Shown piece by piece: positions 53,501-59,686 of a DNA stretch of 64,000 nt. The stretch lies in the NCBI RefSeq assembly GCF_009856825.1, contig NZ_WVTD01000001.1, positions 434,001 through 498,000 of the forward strand. Direction: 5' to 3'. Numbering within the stretch: position 1 is the stretch's first letter; the number at the start of each line of letters is the position of its first letter. Made by a program: the position numbers and the translations under genes. This DNA comes from Novosphingobium silvae (GTDB taxonomy: Bacteria; Pseudomonadota; Alphaproteobacteria; Sphingomonadales; Sphingomonadaceae). The notes beneath the pieces were generated by a model. It saw nothing but the letters and a program-made list of their open reading frames with translations. It was not told the DNA's origin and searched no databases.

Positions 53501-54053
53501 GGCGGCGATGCTGGGATCGAGCGATCTCGCACAGGTGGTGCCCGACCTCGCCCGCAAGGCCTGGAACCTGGCGCGCTGGGAAGTCGAATCGCGGCTGCGC
53601 GAAGCGCGCGACCGGCGAACCGTTCGTGCCCTGCGCGCAGGCGAGCAGCCCGGCGATGCCGCCCCGCAGGCGAACGGCGAGGAACCGGCGATCCCGTTCC
53701 TCAAGCTCTACGAGGTCGCCCACAAGGAACACCGGCCGATGGGCATCCTCCACTCGGCCAGCGTGGCGCTGTTCAAGGCGGCCGACGATACCGGCATCAC
53801 CGACGACACGCCCTATCGCATGGTCTACCGCGACTTTGCGCTGGGCTGGGGCAAGCGGGTGCGCGAGGACATCGTGATCCTCGACGTGCCGGGTGGCCAC
53901 AGCAGCAACCTGCAGGAACCGCACGTCGATACTTTGGCCCCGCTGTTCCAGGCCGCGCTCGACGAGGCGATCGCCGAACATGGCGCATGGCACGGCGCTG
54001 CGGGCGGGAACGACGACGATGCGCTCGCTGTGCTGGTGGAGGCGGCGGAGTGA
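47553..54053 (+). CDS. type I PKS: KS-AT-KR-DH-ACP-TE
   Basis: 2166 residues. KS about 20-450 with Cys191 (TACSTSLVS), His327 (EAHGTGTPIGDP) and His367 (NIGHTDTAAG), complete. AT about 545-850 with Ser639 (GHSCGEYAA) and His738 (VAAHSAML), probably malonyl-CoA. KR about 890-1350 with TGGLGGLGLAIADHLA and the Ser/Tyr segment ending QVDYAAANAFLDAY. DH about 1400-1690, after rather than before the KR: His1422 in EHRVVDAGALLPG (one residue longer than usual) and Asp1589 in LHPALLDFA. ACP Ser1796 (LGGHSLLAV). TE about 1860-2150 with Cys1935 (AGLCAGG) where Ser is usual, Asp1962 and His2116 (PGGHSSN). Extends the NRPS-bound unit once, reduces and dehydrates it, then releases it. Coupled to the GT2 (GTGA). 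Confidence 0.94.
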   Translation: MHEPIGSFDGDNFPGTENAIAIVGMSCRFAGVRSPDTFWQLLREGREAVETFPEDELLSAGVPPALLRNPAYVRRGAPLADMECFDPALFGLSKRDASIMDPQHRHFLECAWEALEDAGHTPAGFEGPIGVFAGSGHNAYMPYNLLTNGKLVDEVGLFLLRHTSNDKDFLTTRVSYLLDLKGPSINVQTACSTSLVSIHMAAQSLLSGECDMALAGGASIELPHRQGYLYEEGEILSPDGHCRPFDAQSKGTVFGSGVAVVALRRLEDAIASGDHIHAVIRGSAINNDGSGKVGYLAPSVDGQAAVIAEALAVSGVDPSGIDYVEAHGTGTPIGDPIEVAALRQAFAQGGPRDAPCGLGSVKANIGHTDTAAGAAGIIKVALALRHEELPPVPHFTAPNPECALDAGPFRVQAASARWPRRDERPRRAGVSSLGVGGTNAHVVMEEAPVRAPGGPSRRRQLLVTSGASETAADANAAALADHFATHAGTGLADAAFTLAQGRRHLAWRRFAVAQNAEGAASALAAASRHASARQPAVPGRPVAFQFCGGGLQHVDMAHGLYESEPAFRADIDRGLAVLARIGVPELKRWLFPAESERVEAAAQLERPSNALPALFLVQTALARLWMSLGIVPTAMIGHSCGEYAAAHIAGVIDLETGLRIVHARGRLFETTASGGMISVPLSEAELAPLLPPQLSIATINAPGLCVVSGAAQAIESFLAQLRAKEIEAQAIPIEVAAHSAMLDPILPEFRALLRSLTFSPPQIPFASNLTGKWVEASEATDPEYWVRHLREPVRYTDGLQCLLAQGEQVLLEVGPGRSMTSLARQHPARRPSQPLVASMRHPQEDVADDQRLLEALGELWALGVDPDWQAFWGEERRLRLPLPTYRFDRQRHWVEPGATLHHAGTKADSDARLALEDWAHEPVWSRENLPPAPPPTGPALVLCGSDGFGETLARRLRDRGVPTVTVSVAARYGESGEHFCLQPTRREDWARLFARLATTARMPGQVYHAWLANGSGTRRRPALAEQTVLDLGLHALIALSPELAALTDENAIVLGLVTDNAQRVAGETGLLPLKATALGAARTVGAEYPGIEVRAIDIDPSAAASPTLTARQADAVIDEISLGREARGAVGGDVALRAGERWRLGYQGVRGPLSPAEETWLEERGTYLVTGGLGGLGLAIADHLAHRWKARLILVGRSALPPRDQWAQMLSRGELALGIEEKVRRLLALEAAGAEIELLQADVADERALARGIRRACERLGRIDGVFHAAGTLDDGLIETRTRAAVETVLRPKVAGTLALEAALAGHSPRFMLLFSSISAFAGIAGQVDYAAANAFLDAYAQARRGDPLTRVQSVGWSQWAEVGMAASLGSRDGCASALPEDLGTGKTVAHPFLERVCTISDDEFVVTGILTPERHWVLDEHRVVDAGALLPGTSLLEMSRAAVALVCEGPLELSDFTFLKPFAVPDGTARELRIHVRRRAGAGWRVRLLGRPVQPGPAGWTEHAHGLVRAHALPPLRASLDLGAIAERCAPARCGAQDQPMMAFGPRWNTVSQALANAQGPEALLQLDLPEAFHGEVADFGLHPALLDFATAGAQTLIPGRDPSRAFYAPFTYRRFLAYAPLPARIWSHVRLVSGDETGHTAVFNVTITDADGLVLAEVREFTMMRMADAALLSARAAPLAEAPAATAATSGDGWAPAAEGILPEEGVEVVARLLSGRSGSHTVISPYELDGVLSRLRAPPRAVRRDGAGGGAAGEAADLPATPVEQVIADLWCELLGMEAVGRHDNFFDLGGHSLLAVQFTNRLRRKTGKTLPLATMLGQPTVANLAAVIDPEGRAPDIAAAGGEQLPSGVVTIRKGSQVTPLFFVHDGLGETLLYRGLALRLDPARPILGLEPLRKADGNYAHTRIDEMASHYIQQMRAVQAHGPYLLAGLCAGGVIAFEMAQQLQGAGQQVAFVGIIDAADVEARKHRFGESRARLARVAAMLGSSDLAQVVPDLARKAWNLARWEVESRLREARDRRTVRALRAGEQPGDAAPQANGEEPAIPFLKLYEVAHKEHRPMGILHSASVALFKAADDTGITDDTPYRMVYRDFALGWGKRVREDIVILDVPGGHSSNLQEPHVDTLAPLFQAALDEAIAEHGAWHGAAGGNDDDALAVLVEAAE

Positions 54054-55039
54054 GCGACCAGCATCCGGCTACCGCGCCGCACTTCCCCCTCGACGTCGTG
54101 ATCGTCAACTACCGCACAGGTCCGCTGGTGGTCGGTTGCCTGGCCAGCCTCGCCGCCGAGCGGGGGCGCGGCGCAAGCCTTCGGGCGATCGTCGTCGATA
54201 ACGCGTCGCAGGACGGATCGGCAGCCATCATCGAAGCGGCGATCCTGCGCGAGGGATGGGACTGGGCGCGCCTGATCCCCTCGCCTGTCAACGGCGGGTT
54301 CGGAGCCGGTTGCAACCTCGGGATCGCCCACGCCCTCGACCGGGAGAGTGACGCCCGCGCGGTCTGGCTGCTCAACCCCGACACCCGCGTCATGCCCGGC
54401 GCGGCGGCGCAGCTCGCCGGCTTCCTGCATGCCCATCCCGCCGCCGGGATCGCCGGCACCGCCCTGCTGCTTGGCGACGGAACGCCCTGGCCGCATGCCT
54501 TCCGCTTCCCGACCGTCCTTGGCGAACTGGAGCGCGCGCTGCGCTGGGCCCCGGCCTCGCGGCTGCTGTCCCGCCATTCCACGTTGCGCACCATGGGCGC
54601 CGAGGCTGCCCGCGCCGACTGGGTCTCGGGCGCCAGCATGGCCGTGCGCCGCGAAGTGCTGGAACAAGGGCTGCGCTTCGATGAAGGCTATTTCCTCTAC
54701 TACGAGGAGACCGACTTCTGCCGTGCCGCCCGAAAGCGGGGCTGGGAAACTTGGTACGTTCCCCAGGCTGTCGTGCTGCACATCGCCGGGCAAAGCACCG
54801 GCGTCACCGGCGCCGATGCGGCGCGCCGGCGCGTCCCGCGCTACTGGTTCGATTCGCGCGCGCGCTACTTCCGCAAGAACCACGGGCGCGGCTATGCGCT
54901 GGCGGCGGACCTTGCGTGGATCTGCGGGCATGCCTTCCACCTTGGCAAACAGGCGCTGCGCCGTGCGCCCCGCTCCGATCCGCCCCGGCTGCTGAGCGAT
55001 TTCCTTCGCCACAGCCTGCTTGTGTCGGGCCGCGCCTGA
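54050..55039 (+). CDS. rhamnosyltransferase-like glycosyltransferase family 2
   Basis: 329 residues, GTG start inside the PKS stop (GTGA). GT-A core like dTDP-rhamnosyltransferases: DVVIVNYRTGPLVVGCLASL, AIVVDNASQDGSAAII, NGGFGAGCNLGIAHAL, WLLNPDTRVMPGA (D-x-D equivalent), DWVSGASMAVRREVL and GYFLYYEETDFCRAARKRGW. Tight coupling to the PKS suggests it glycosylates the NRPS-PKS product, although it could belong to the exopolysaccharide pathway upstream. Donor sugar is not readable. Confidence 0.88.
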   Translation: MSDQHPATAPHFPLDVVIVNYRTGPLVVGCLASLAAERGRGASLRAIVVDNASQDGSAAIIEAAILREGWDWARLIPSPVNGGFGAGCNLGIAHALDRESDARAVWLLNPDTRVMPGAAAQLAGFLHAHPAAGIAGTALLLGDGTPWPHAFRFPTVLGELERALRWAPASRLLSRHSTLRTMGAEAARADWVSGASMAVRREVLEQGLRFDEGYFLYYEETDFCRAARKRGWETWYVPQAVVLHIAGQSTGVTGADAARRRVPRYWFDSRARYFRKNHGRGYALAADLAWICGHAFHLGKQALRRAPRSDPPRLLSDFLRHSLLVSGRA

Positions 55040-55052
55040 CGGGCCGGGCGCG

Positions 55053-55733
55053 GTGCAGACCCTTGCCGACGCAGCCTTGGGCGAGCTTGAGACGGCGGAG
55101 CGCATCCCGGCGCCCTTCCCGCTCTGGCTGATCGAAACCGGGCACCAGCCCCGCCCTGCACTGCTTCAATGCCTGAGCGCGGCCGAGCACGAGCGTGCCG
55201 AGCGCTTCGCCCACGCGGCGCTGCGCCATCGCTACCAGGCCGCGCACTGCGCGCTCAGGCTGCTTGTGGAAACGATCACCGGCATCCCTGCTGCCGCACA
55301 GACCTACCTGCCGGGCGAGCACGGCAAGCCGGTGCTCGTGGATGCGCCCGCTGTCCACTGCAGCCTGAGCTACAGCGGCGACTTCGCGCTGGTGGGCGTG
55401 GACGGGGCAAGGGAAATCGGCGTCGATCTGGAAGTGGTGCAGCCGATCGCGGACGCGGCGGGGCTGGCGTCGATGTACTATACCCGGCGCGAGATCGCGC
55501 AACTGGCGGGTATTTCTCCGGAGGAGGCAGGCCCGGCGTTCCTGACGGTCTGGGTCAGGAAGGAGGCGTGCTCGAAAGCCCTTGGCAAAGGGCTGACGAT
55601 TTCCCCTGCATCATACGAATGCGGCGTGGGATGCGGCATCCGAAGCGTTCTCATCGAACAGGAGGTCGTCGAAAGTGAGGTGCTGAACCCGAAGGGCGGC
55701 CTGTTGGCGGCTTGGGCCCGGAGGGGCCGGTAG
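55053..55733 (+). CDS. Sfp-type 4'-phosphopantetheinyl transferase
   Basis: 226 residues from GTG 55053; a TTG at 55020 would overlap the GT2. Motifs: LSYSGDFALVGV, EIGVDLEVVQPIAD (Mg-binding Asp, Glu) and FLTVWVRKEACSKALGKGL (W-x-x-K-E-A-x-x-K). Converts apo carrier domains to holo form, here the PCP Ser1503 and ACP Ser1796 of the two megasynthases. Its presence makes the operon self-sufficient for carrier activation. Last gene of the operon; no clear terminator follows. Confidence 0.9.
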   Translation: MQTLADAALGELETAERIPAPFPLWLIETGHQPRPALLQCLSAAEHERAERFAHAALRHRYQAAHCALRLLVETITGIPAAAQTYLPGEHGKPVLVDAPAVHCSLSYSGDFALVGVDGAREIGVDLEVVQPIADAAGLASMYYTRREIAQLAGISPEEAGPAFLTVWVRKEACSKALGKGLTISPASYECGVGCGIRSVLIEQEVVESEVLNPKGGLLAAWARRGR

Positions 55734-55774
55734 TAACGTAAGGAATCTTGTACGAGAACGGATCTGCTGCGTGT

Positions 55775-56008
55775 TCAGGTGGTGGCAGGCTGCAGCAGCC
55801 CTTCACGAATGACATAGGCAATCATGTGCGCGCGATTGCGTGTCCTGGTCTTCAGCCGCACGTTCTCGACGTGCCGCTCGACCGTGCATGGTGCAATATT
55901 GAGTTCAATAGCCGTTTCCTTAGCCGACCTTCCCATCGCGACGTACTGAAGTACATCGAGTTCCCGAGATGTCAGCTGGACGTTCTCATTTACCCCAACT
56001 CGATACAT
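55775..56008 (-). CDS. stand-alone LuxR-type (GerE) HTH protein
   Basis: 77 residues with strong AAGGGGGAG ribosome site. Only the DNA-binding domain is present: LTSRELDVLQYVAMGRSAK, ETAIELNIAPCTVERHVENV, LKTRTRNRAHMIAYVIREGL. No receiver or ligand domain. Convergent with the phosphopantetheinyl transferase gene. Such minimal proteins resemble GerE and may regulate the adjacent biosynthetic or exopolysaccharide genes; this is by proximity only. Confidence 0.87.
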   Translation of the reverse strand: MYRVGVNENVQLTSRELDVLQYVAMGRSAKETAIELNIAPCTVERHVENVRLKTRTRNRAHMIAYVIREGLLQPATT

Positions 56009-56347
56009 TGAACTCCCCCTTTACCAAAATGGAGTAAGTTAACCCCATAAATTGAATGTCGCATCACCCCATGCGAGAGTCACGCGAAATTTTGGGGATT
56101 CTACCTATAAGACTGCCAACTTGGGTAAACTGGTGCACTAAAATGGGATTCCGAAAACTCTGTATATGCGAATCTAACGGTGTTCGTAACGCCCATGAAA
56201 ATCACCCTATGTTAATGATGTTTTCTGTAACGAACTGTTTCGAAAGCCCCACATTACAGACGGATTAGCTCACCCGTCCTTTCTAGGACGGGATCATTGC
56301 TTTACAGTTTTGGGACTGCCGGCATCAAGCCGGAAAGGCAGGGCGGT
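56009..56347. other. 339-bp lower-GC region between two LuxR-type regulator genes
   Basis: The most AT-rich stretch seen in the window. It holds the promoter of the small HTH gene and possibly a small RNA. A plus-strand open frame at 56056-56268 has no family features and is not called. A perfect hairpin (56273-56292) lies near the regulator stop. Confidence 0.5.
56273..56292. terminator. perfect hairpin, possible terminator
   Basis: CCCGTCCT-TTCT-AGGACGGG, an 8-bp GC-rich stem, 56 bases past the LuxR-regulator stop on the minus strand. Only scattered T residues follow, so factor-independent termination is uncertain; it could also be a small-RNA element. Confidence 0.5.
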
Positions 56348-57118
56348 TCAGTCCGCTGCCACCGACGCCTGAGAAGAGGCGCGCGCGCTGTCATGCTGCG
56401 TCTTGCCGGTAGGAGGGCGCCGCTGGCTGATCAGCTCGCGCGCCATCACCGCCGCCTGGGTGCGGTTCTCCACCCCCAGCTTGCGCAGGATCGCCTTGAC
56501 CGCGGCCTTCACCGAGGATTCGTTGATGCCCAGTTCGCGCGAGATCGCCTTGTTCGGTTGTCCAAGGGCCAGGAACTCGAGCACGCGCAATTCGCGCTCG
56601 CGGAAGTTGAAGAGACTGGCGCTGGCCGAATCGACCGTGCGGAGCGAGGCCGAGGGCAGGCTGACGAGGTAGTTCACCGCCTCGTGCGAGGCCACCTTCT
56701 GCCCGTTTGAGACCATCTGCAGCACGGCAACGAGCGACATGTAGGGCACATCGTCGGGAAAGTAGGCATAGACCCCTGCCGAGTAGGCCGCGATCATCTC
56801 GTCGAAAGTGAAGGCGCTGGTGAGCACGACCACCCGCACGCCGGGATGCTCGGAGGCGAGGGCTTCGAGATCGGCGCTCAGCGGCGGGCGCAGCAGGTCG
56901 CGCTCCACGACCAGAAGATGCTGTTCGCCGCCGGAATGTTCCGCCAGCTGCAGTTCCTCAAGGCTGGAGACCGATTCACTGACATCGAACAGGGAATCGG
57001 AGAGGATGCGGCGCAATCCCTCGCGAATGATCGAACTTCTGATGGCGACTGAAATCGATGCCGGCATGTCGGTGATCAGGCCTTCTCTCCGGTTGCCATG
57101 CGGCAGGGCCTTCAACAT
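56348..57118 (-). CDS. LuxR-family regulator with pseudo-receiver domain
   Basis: 256 residues from ATG 57118 (ATG 57067, MPASISVAI, is an alternative). N-terminal receiver-like fold: SVAIRSSIIREGLRRIL, LLVVERDLLRPP, VVVLTSAFTFDEMIAAYSAG; C-terminal LuxR HTH: FRERELRVLEFLALGQPNK, GINESSVKAAVKAILRKLG. The acidic pair at strand 1 is missing (AIRSS), and the phospho-Asp position in strand 3 reads Glu (VVE-R). So canonical phosphorylation is unlikely; the Glu could mimic it. A palindrome ACATC-TTTT-GATGT lies 63 bases upstream. Candidate regulator of the exopolysaccharide or NRPS-PKS genes. Confidence 0.87.
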   Translation of the reverse strand: MLKALPHGNRREGLITDMPASISVAIRSSIIREGLRRILSDSLFDVSESVSSLEELQLAEHSGGEQHLLVVERDLLRPPLSADLEALASEHPGVRVVVLTSAFTFDEMIAAYSAGVYAYFPDDVPYMSLVAVLQMVSNGQKVASHEAVNYLVSLPSASLRTVDSASASLFNFRERELRVLEFLALGQPNKAISRELGINESSVKAAVKAILRKLGVENRTQAAVMARELISQRRPPTGKTQHDSARASSQASVAAD

Positions 57119-57180
57119 GTGTCATGGTGAAAATTTTGACAATGCCGTAAAACCCATTGGTATTTTGCGGAATTTCACAG

Positions 57181-57194
57181 ACATCTTTTGATGT
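57181..57194. promoter_or_regulatory. palindrome upstream of the pseudo-receiver regulator
   Basis: ACATC-TTTT-GATGT in a low-GC promoter region. Symmetry suits a dimeric regulator, possibly autoregulation. Only position and symmetry support this. Confidence 0.4.
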
Positions 57195-57413
57195 AAGTTG
57201 ACGTTGTGTTCCGGCCTTCCCGGCACAACCGCCCTTCGAAACGGTCCGTTGGATACGCGAATACGGTGCCGCAGCACTGTCCAGCATCGGCATTACATTA
57301 TGCGTGCTTTGGGAAATCTGGAGCAGCGGACACGCAAGATAGCGCACGGGGGCGGAGCGGGCGCCCGGCGGCAGCGGCGCGCCCGCGACGGAGGGCGCGC
57401 CGGATCGGTTGGT

Positions 57414-58058
57414 TCAGCGATAGAAGACGTGGTTATCGACGCGTGCCAGACGGGTCAGCCGCCACTTGGGCGAGACGCGGGTGGCATGGAAGAACAGCGC
57501 GCCCCGGGCAGGGCTGTGCCAGCGGCCTTCGCTGGCGATCTGCGCGACCGCGACGGCTTCGCGCCAGTCATCGGAGTTCTCGCGCACCGACGGCATCGAG
57601 CGGCCGCGCACGAAGGAGAATTGCGAAGGCTGGTAGACGACGCCGCAGTAGCTGCTTGGAAAGCGGCCCGAGTTCGCACGGTTGACGATCACCCGGCCCA
57701 CCGCAAGCTGGCCTTCCAGCGTCTCGCCGCGCGCCTCGAAGTAGATCGCGCCAGCCAGGCAGCGCATTTCGCTCGACAGTTGATCGGGCATGGCCTGCTG
57801 CGACACCAGTTCGGGAAGCGTGTCGGCATCCCCATCGGCGTCCACCGCATCGGCCGGTTGCGCGCGCTCGACGGTGGGCAGCGACTGAACCACGGGGTGG
57901 TTCTCGAACGTGACGGCGGGTTTCGTTTCGGCCACCGGATTGGTGAGGATCGGAATGAGGTCCGATGCGGCCGCGCCCGAACCCTGGGCGCTCAAAAGGG
58001 CGGTCAGTACCGTCGCGGCGAGCGCCATCGCGCTTGCCCACTCAACCTTGCTTCGCAT
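57414..58058 (-). CDS. SleB/CwlJ-type cell wall hydrolase
   Basis: 214 residues. Signal peptide ends SAQGSGAAAS. After a 60-residue linker, the Hydrolase_2 domain: EMRCLAGAIYFEARGET (catalytic Glu), VGRVIVNRANSGRFPSSYCGVV, FSFVRGRSM and SPARGALFFHATRVSP. Acts on peptidoglycan in the periplasm. It lacks the C-terminal extension of its paralogue at 24445-25668. Monocistronic. Confidence 0.9.
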   Translation of the reverse strand: MRSKVEWASAMALAATVLTALLSAQGSGAAASDLIPILTNPVAETKPAVTFENHPVVQSLPTVERAQPADAVDADGDADTLPELVSQQAMPDQLSSEMRCLAGAIYFEARGETLEGQLAVGRVIVNRANSGRFPSSYCGVVYQPSQFSFVRGRSMPSVRENSDDWREAVAVAQIASEGRWHSPARGALFFHATRVSPKWRLTRLARVDNHVFYR

Positions 58059-58241
58059 GTAATCATATCAAGGGCGGTGAACCGGTCCGACACAGGCTGG
58101 AACGGAATGCCCGCGAAGGACGTTCAGTTTCCGTACGAGCCTGCCGACGATTCCCCGTCTGCGTGCTAGCCGGGCGACCGCAGTGCCACCCATGCCGCTT
58201 TCGCGCTTGCGAAGGCGCACTTACCTTGCACGCCGTGCAAG

Positions 58242-58583
58242 TCAACCTTTGTCGGGTTCGACACCGATGAAGCGTTCCGCGTCCGCGCTGTCGAGTTCCA
58301 CGATCCACATGTCGGGATCCTGTGCACGCCGCCGGTCCAGGTACGATTGGAATTCATCCGGCTTTTCAGCGTCGTGTCGGCGGGTGCAGCGCCACTTCCG
58401 CGCGCCGTCGAGATCGGGCATGCGCTCGTAGATCCGGCCGGACGCACCGTTGTGCGTCAGCACCGCAAGGATCGTCCCGGCGTCGCGTTCGCCTTTCGCA
58501 AGCACTGCCGCGAAGCCGCCTTCGGCATTGACGCGGCGAATCAGTCCGGAAACTTCGAGGTGCGCGGGAAGGCGTGCGTCCAT
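58242..58583 (-). CDS. DUF1491 family protein
   Basis: 113 residues. Family features LPAHLEVSGLIRRVNAEGGF, AVLAKGERDAGTILAVL, RIYERMPDLDGARKW and DPDMWIVELDSADAERFI. Cytoplasmic, function unknown, conserved in Sphingomonadales and Rhizobiales. Four bases downstream of the thioesterase gene, so part of the hpf-ptsN-thioesterase direction. Confidence 0.85.
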   Translation of the reverse strand: MDARLPAHLEVSGLIRRVNAEGGFAAVLAKGERDAGTILAVLTHNGASGRIYERMPDLDGARKWRCTRRHDAEKPDEFQSYLDRRRAQDPDMWIVELDSADAERFIGVEPDKG

Positions 58584-58587
58584 TCCT

Positions 58588-59100
58588 TCAGGCCTTGGGC
58601 GGAAGGACGGAGTAGCCCGGCAGGCCGGACAGCGCGATGCGCGAGCGCATGAACGTGCCGGTGCCGCGTCCGCACTCGTCCCCGTCCTCGTCCAGCAGCC
58701 AGGATTCGGCCACCAGCACCCGCCGCCTGCCGCTCACCCAGCGGCCTTCGGCGACGATGCGCCCGCCGCGGATCGGCTTGCTGAGGTGCATGTTGAACGA
58801 TGTCGTCAGCAGGAAACGATCGGTGACGTGGGTGTTGGCGGCATAGAAGGCCGCATCGTCCAGCATTTTGAAGTATATCGTGCCATGCGCCGCGCCCGCC
58901 GCATGGAAGCAGTCCGGCTCCACCGTGAAAGTGATGCGCGACTGCCCCTCTCCGGTGATCTCGAGCGAGGAGCGGAACAAGTGGTTGATCGGGGCCGAGG
59001 CATAGAGCCCTTCGAGCGCGCGCCAGTGCAGGGCCGCACCGTGCGAGCCGGCACTCTCCGGCCCCGCTGTCAGGTCATGCGGCATCGCGGTCGATGACAT
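58588..59100 (-). CDS. PaaI-type hotdog thioesterase
   Basis: 170 residues from ATG 59100; ATG 59085 is equally possible (both overlap the ptsN end). Hotdog core: SSLEITGEGQSRITFTVEP, FHAAGAAHGTIYFKMLDDAA (PaaI Gly-rich helix), FLLTTSFNMHLSKPIRGG and RVLVAESWLLDEDGD. Hydrolyses an acyl-CoA or aryl-CoA in the cytoplasm; substrate unknown. Translationally linked to ptsN by overlap. Confidence 0.85.
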   Translation of the reverse strand: MSSTAMPHDLTAGPESAGSHGAALHWRALEGLYASAPINHLFRSSLEITGEGQSRITFTVEPDCFHAAGAAHGTIYFKMLDDAAFYAANTHVTDRFLLTTSFNMHLSKPIRGGRIVAEGRWVSGRRRVLVAESWLLDEDGDECGRGTGTFMRSRIALSGLPGYSVLPPKA

Positions 59101-59536
59101 TGCTGAGAAGCGCGTAGATGGCCTCCGTCCCCGGCGCGGCGAGGAGCGCGTCGCGCATGCGTTCGTCGCGCATCATGCGCGAGATCGCGGCGAGGGCGTG
59201 AAGATGCGTCGCGCCTGCGCCCTCGGGAGAAAGCAGGCCGAAGACAAGATCGACCGGCATGCCATCGGCCGCATCGAAGTCCACCGGCGAATCGAGCCGC
59301 ATGAACGCGGCGACCGGCCGCGTGAGGCCGGGAAGGCGGGCGTGGGGGATCGCGATGCGGCGGCCGAATCCGGTGCTGCCCAGCTGCTCGCGCTCGGCCA
59401 CGCGCGCCAGAACGGCGGCGGGATCGAGGCCATAGACCTTGGCGAACAGGCCCGCGAGCCTGTCCAGAATGATGTCCTTGCTGTCCGCGTCGACCGTGAT
59501 GACGGCCTCGGGCAACAGTGCAAAAAGCCCGCTCAT
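59075..59536 (-). CDS. ptsN: PTS IIA-like nitrogen-regulatory protein
   Basis: 153 residues from ATG 59536 (MSGLFALLPEAVITV); the frame continues upstream to 59641 but that part crosses an intrinsic terminator and is not coding. EIIA-Ntr domain: RVAEREQLGSTGFGRRIAIP with the phospho-acceptor His in AIPHARLPG, then RLDSPVDFDAADG and LVFGLLSPEGAGATHL. Part of the phosphoenolpyruvate-dependent regulatory PTS. Encoded after hpf, the usual neighbour. Confidence 0.92.
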   Translation of the reverse strand: MSGLFALLPEAVITVDADSKDIILDRLAGLFAKVYGLDPAAVLARVAEREQLGSTGFGRRIAIPHARLPGLTRPVAAFMRLDSPVDFDAADGMPVDLVFGLLSPEGAGATHLHALAAISRMMRDERMRDALLAAPGTEAIYALLSNVIDRDAA

Positions 59537-59585
59537 TTCTTTTCTGATACTAGAGTTCGACCGGTTTCCAAGTGCTGCATACCCC

Positions 59586-59611
59586 AAACCCCCGGCGAAA
59601 CCGGGGGTTTT
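59586..59611. terminator. intrinsic terminator between hpf and ptsN
   Basis: CCCCCGG / CCGGGGG stem with AAA / TTT flanks and a CGAAA loop. The T-run is stronger on the plus strand (TTTTCTT), but on the minus strand it lies 76 bases past the hpf stop, so it probably reduces read-through into ptsN. Confidence 0.75.
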
Positions 59612-59686
59612 CTTCCTTTCAGCGAAGTCCGGAAGCGGCAACGCCCGTGTGGCCTTTGGCCCGGGACGTCAACCAAGGGCCGTCGA

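Noticed and set aside
42810..55733. Recent horizontal transfer of the NRPS-PKS operon
   Set aside because: Coding GC and codon choice look like the neighbours, and no integrase, IS or tRNA target flanks it; only the intergenic gaps are lower in GC.
56056..56268. 70-codon plus-strand open frame in the low-GC gap
   Set aside because: Two Met-rich stretches but no ribosome site, no domain and no membrane or signal pattern; likely chance.
59537..59641. Upstream extension of ptsN
   Set aside because: It would translate through an intrinsic terminator; MSGLFALLPEAV is the usual type of start.
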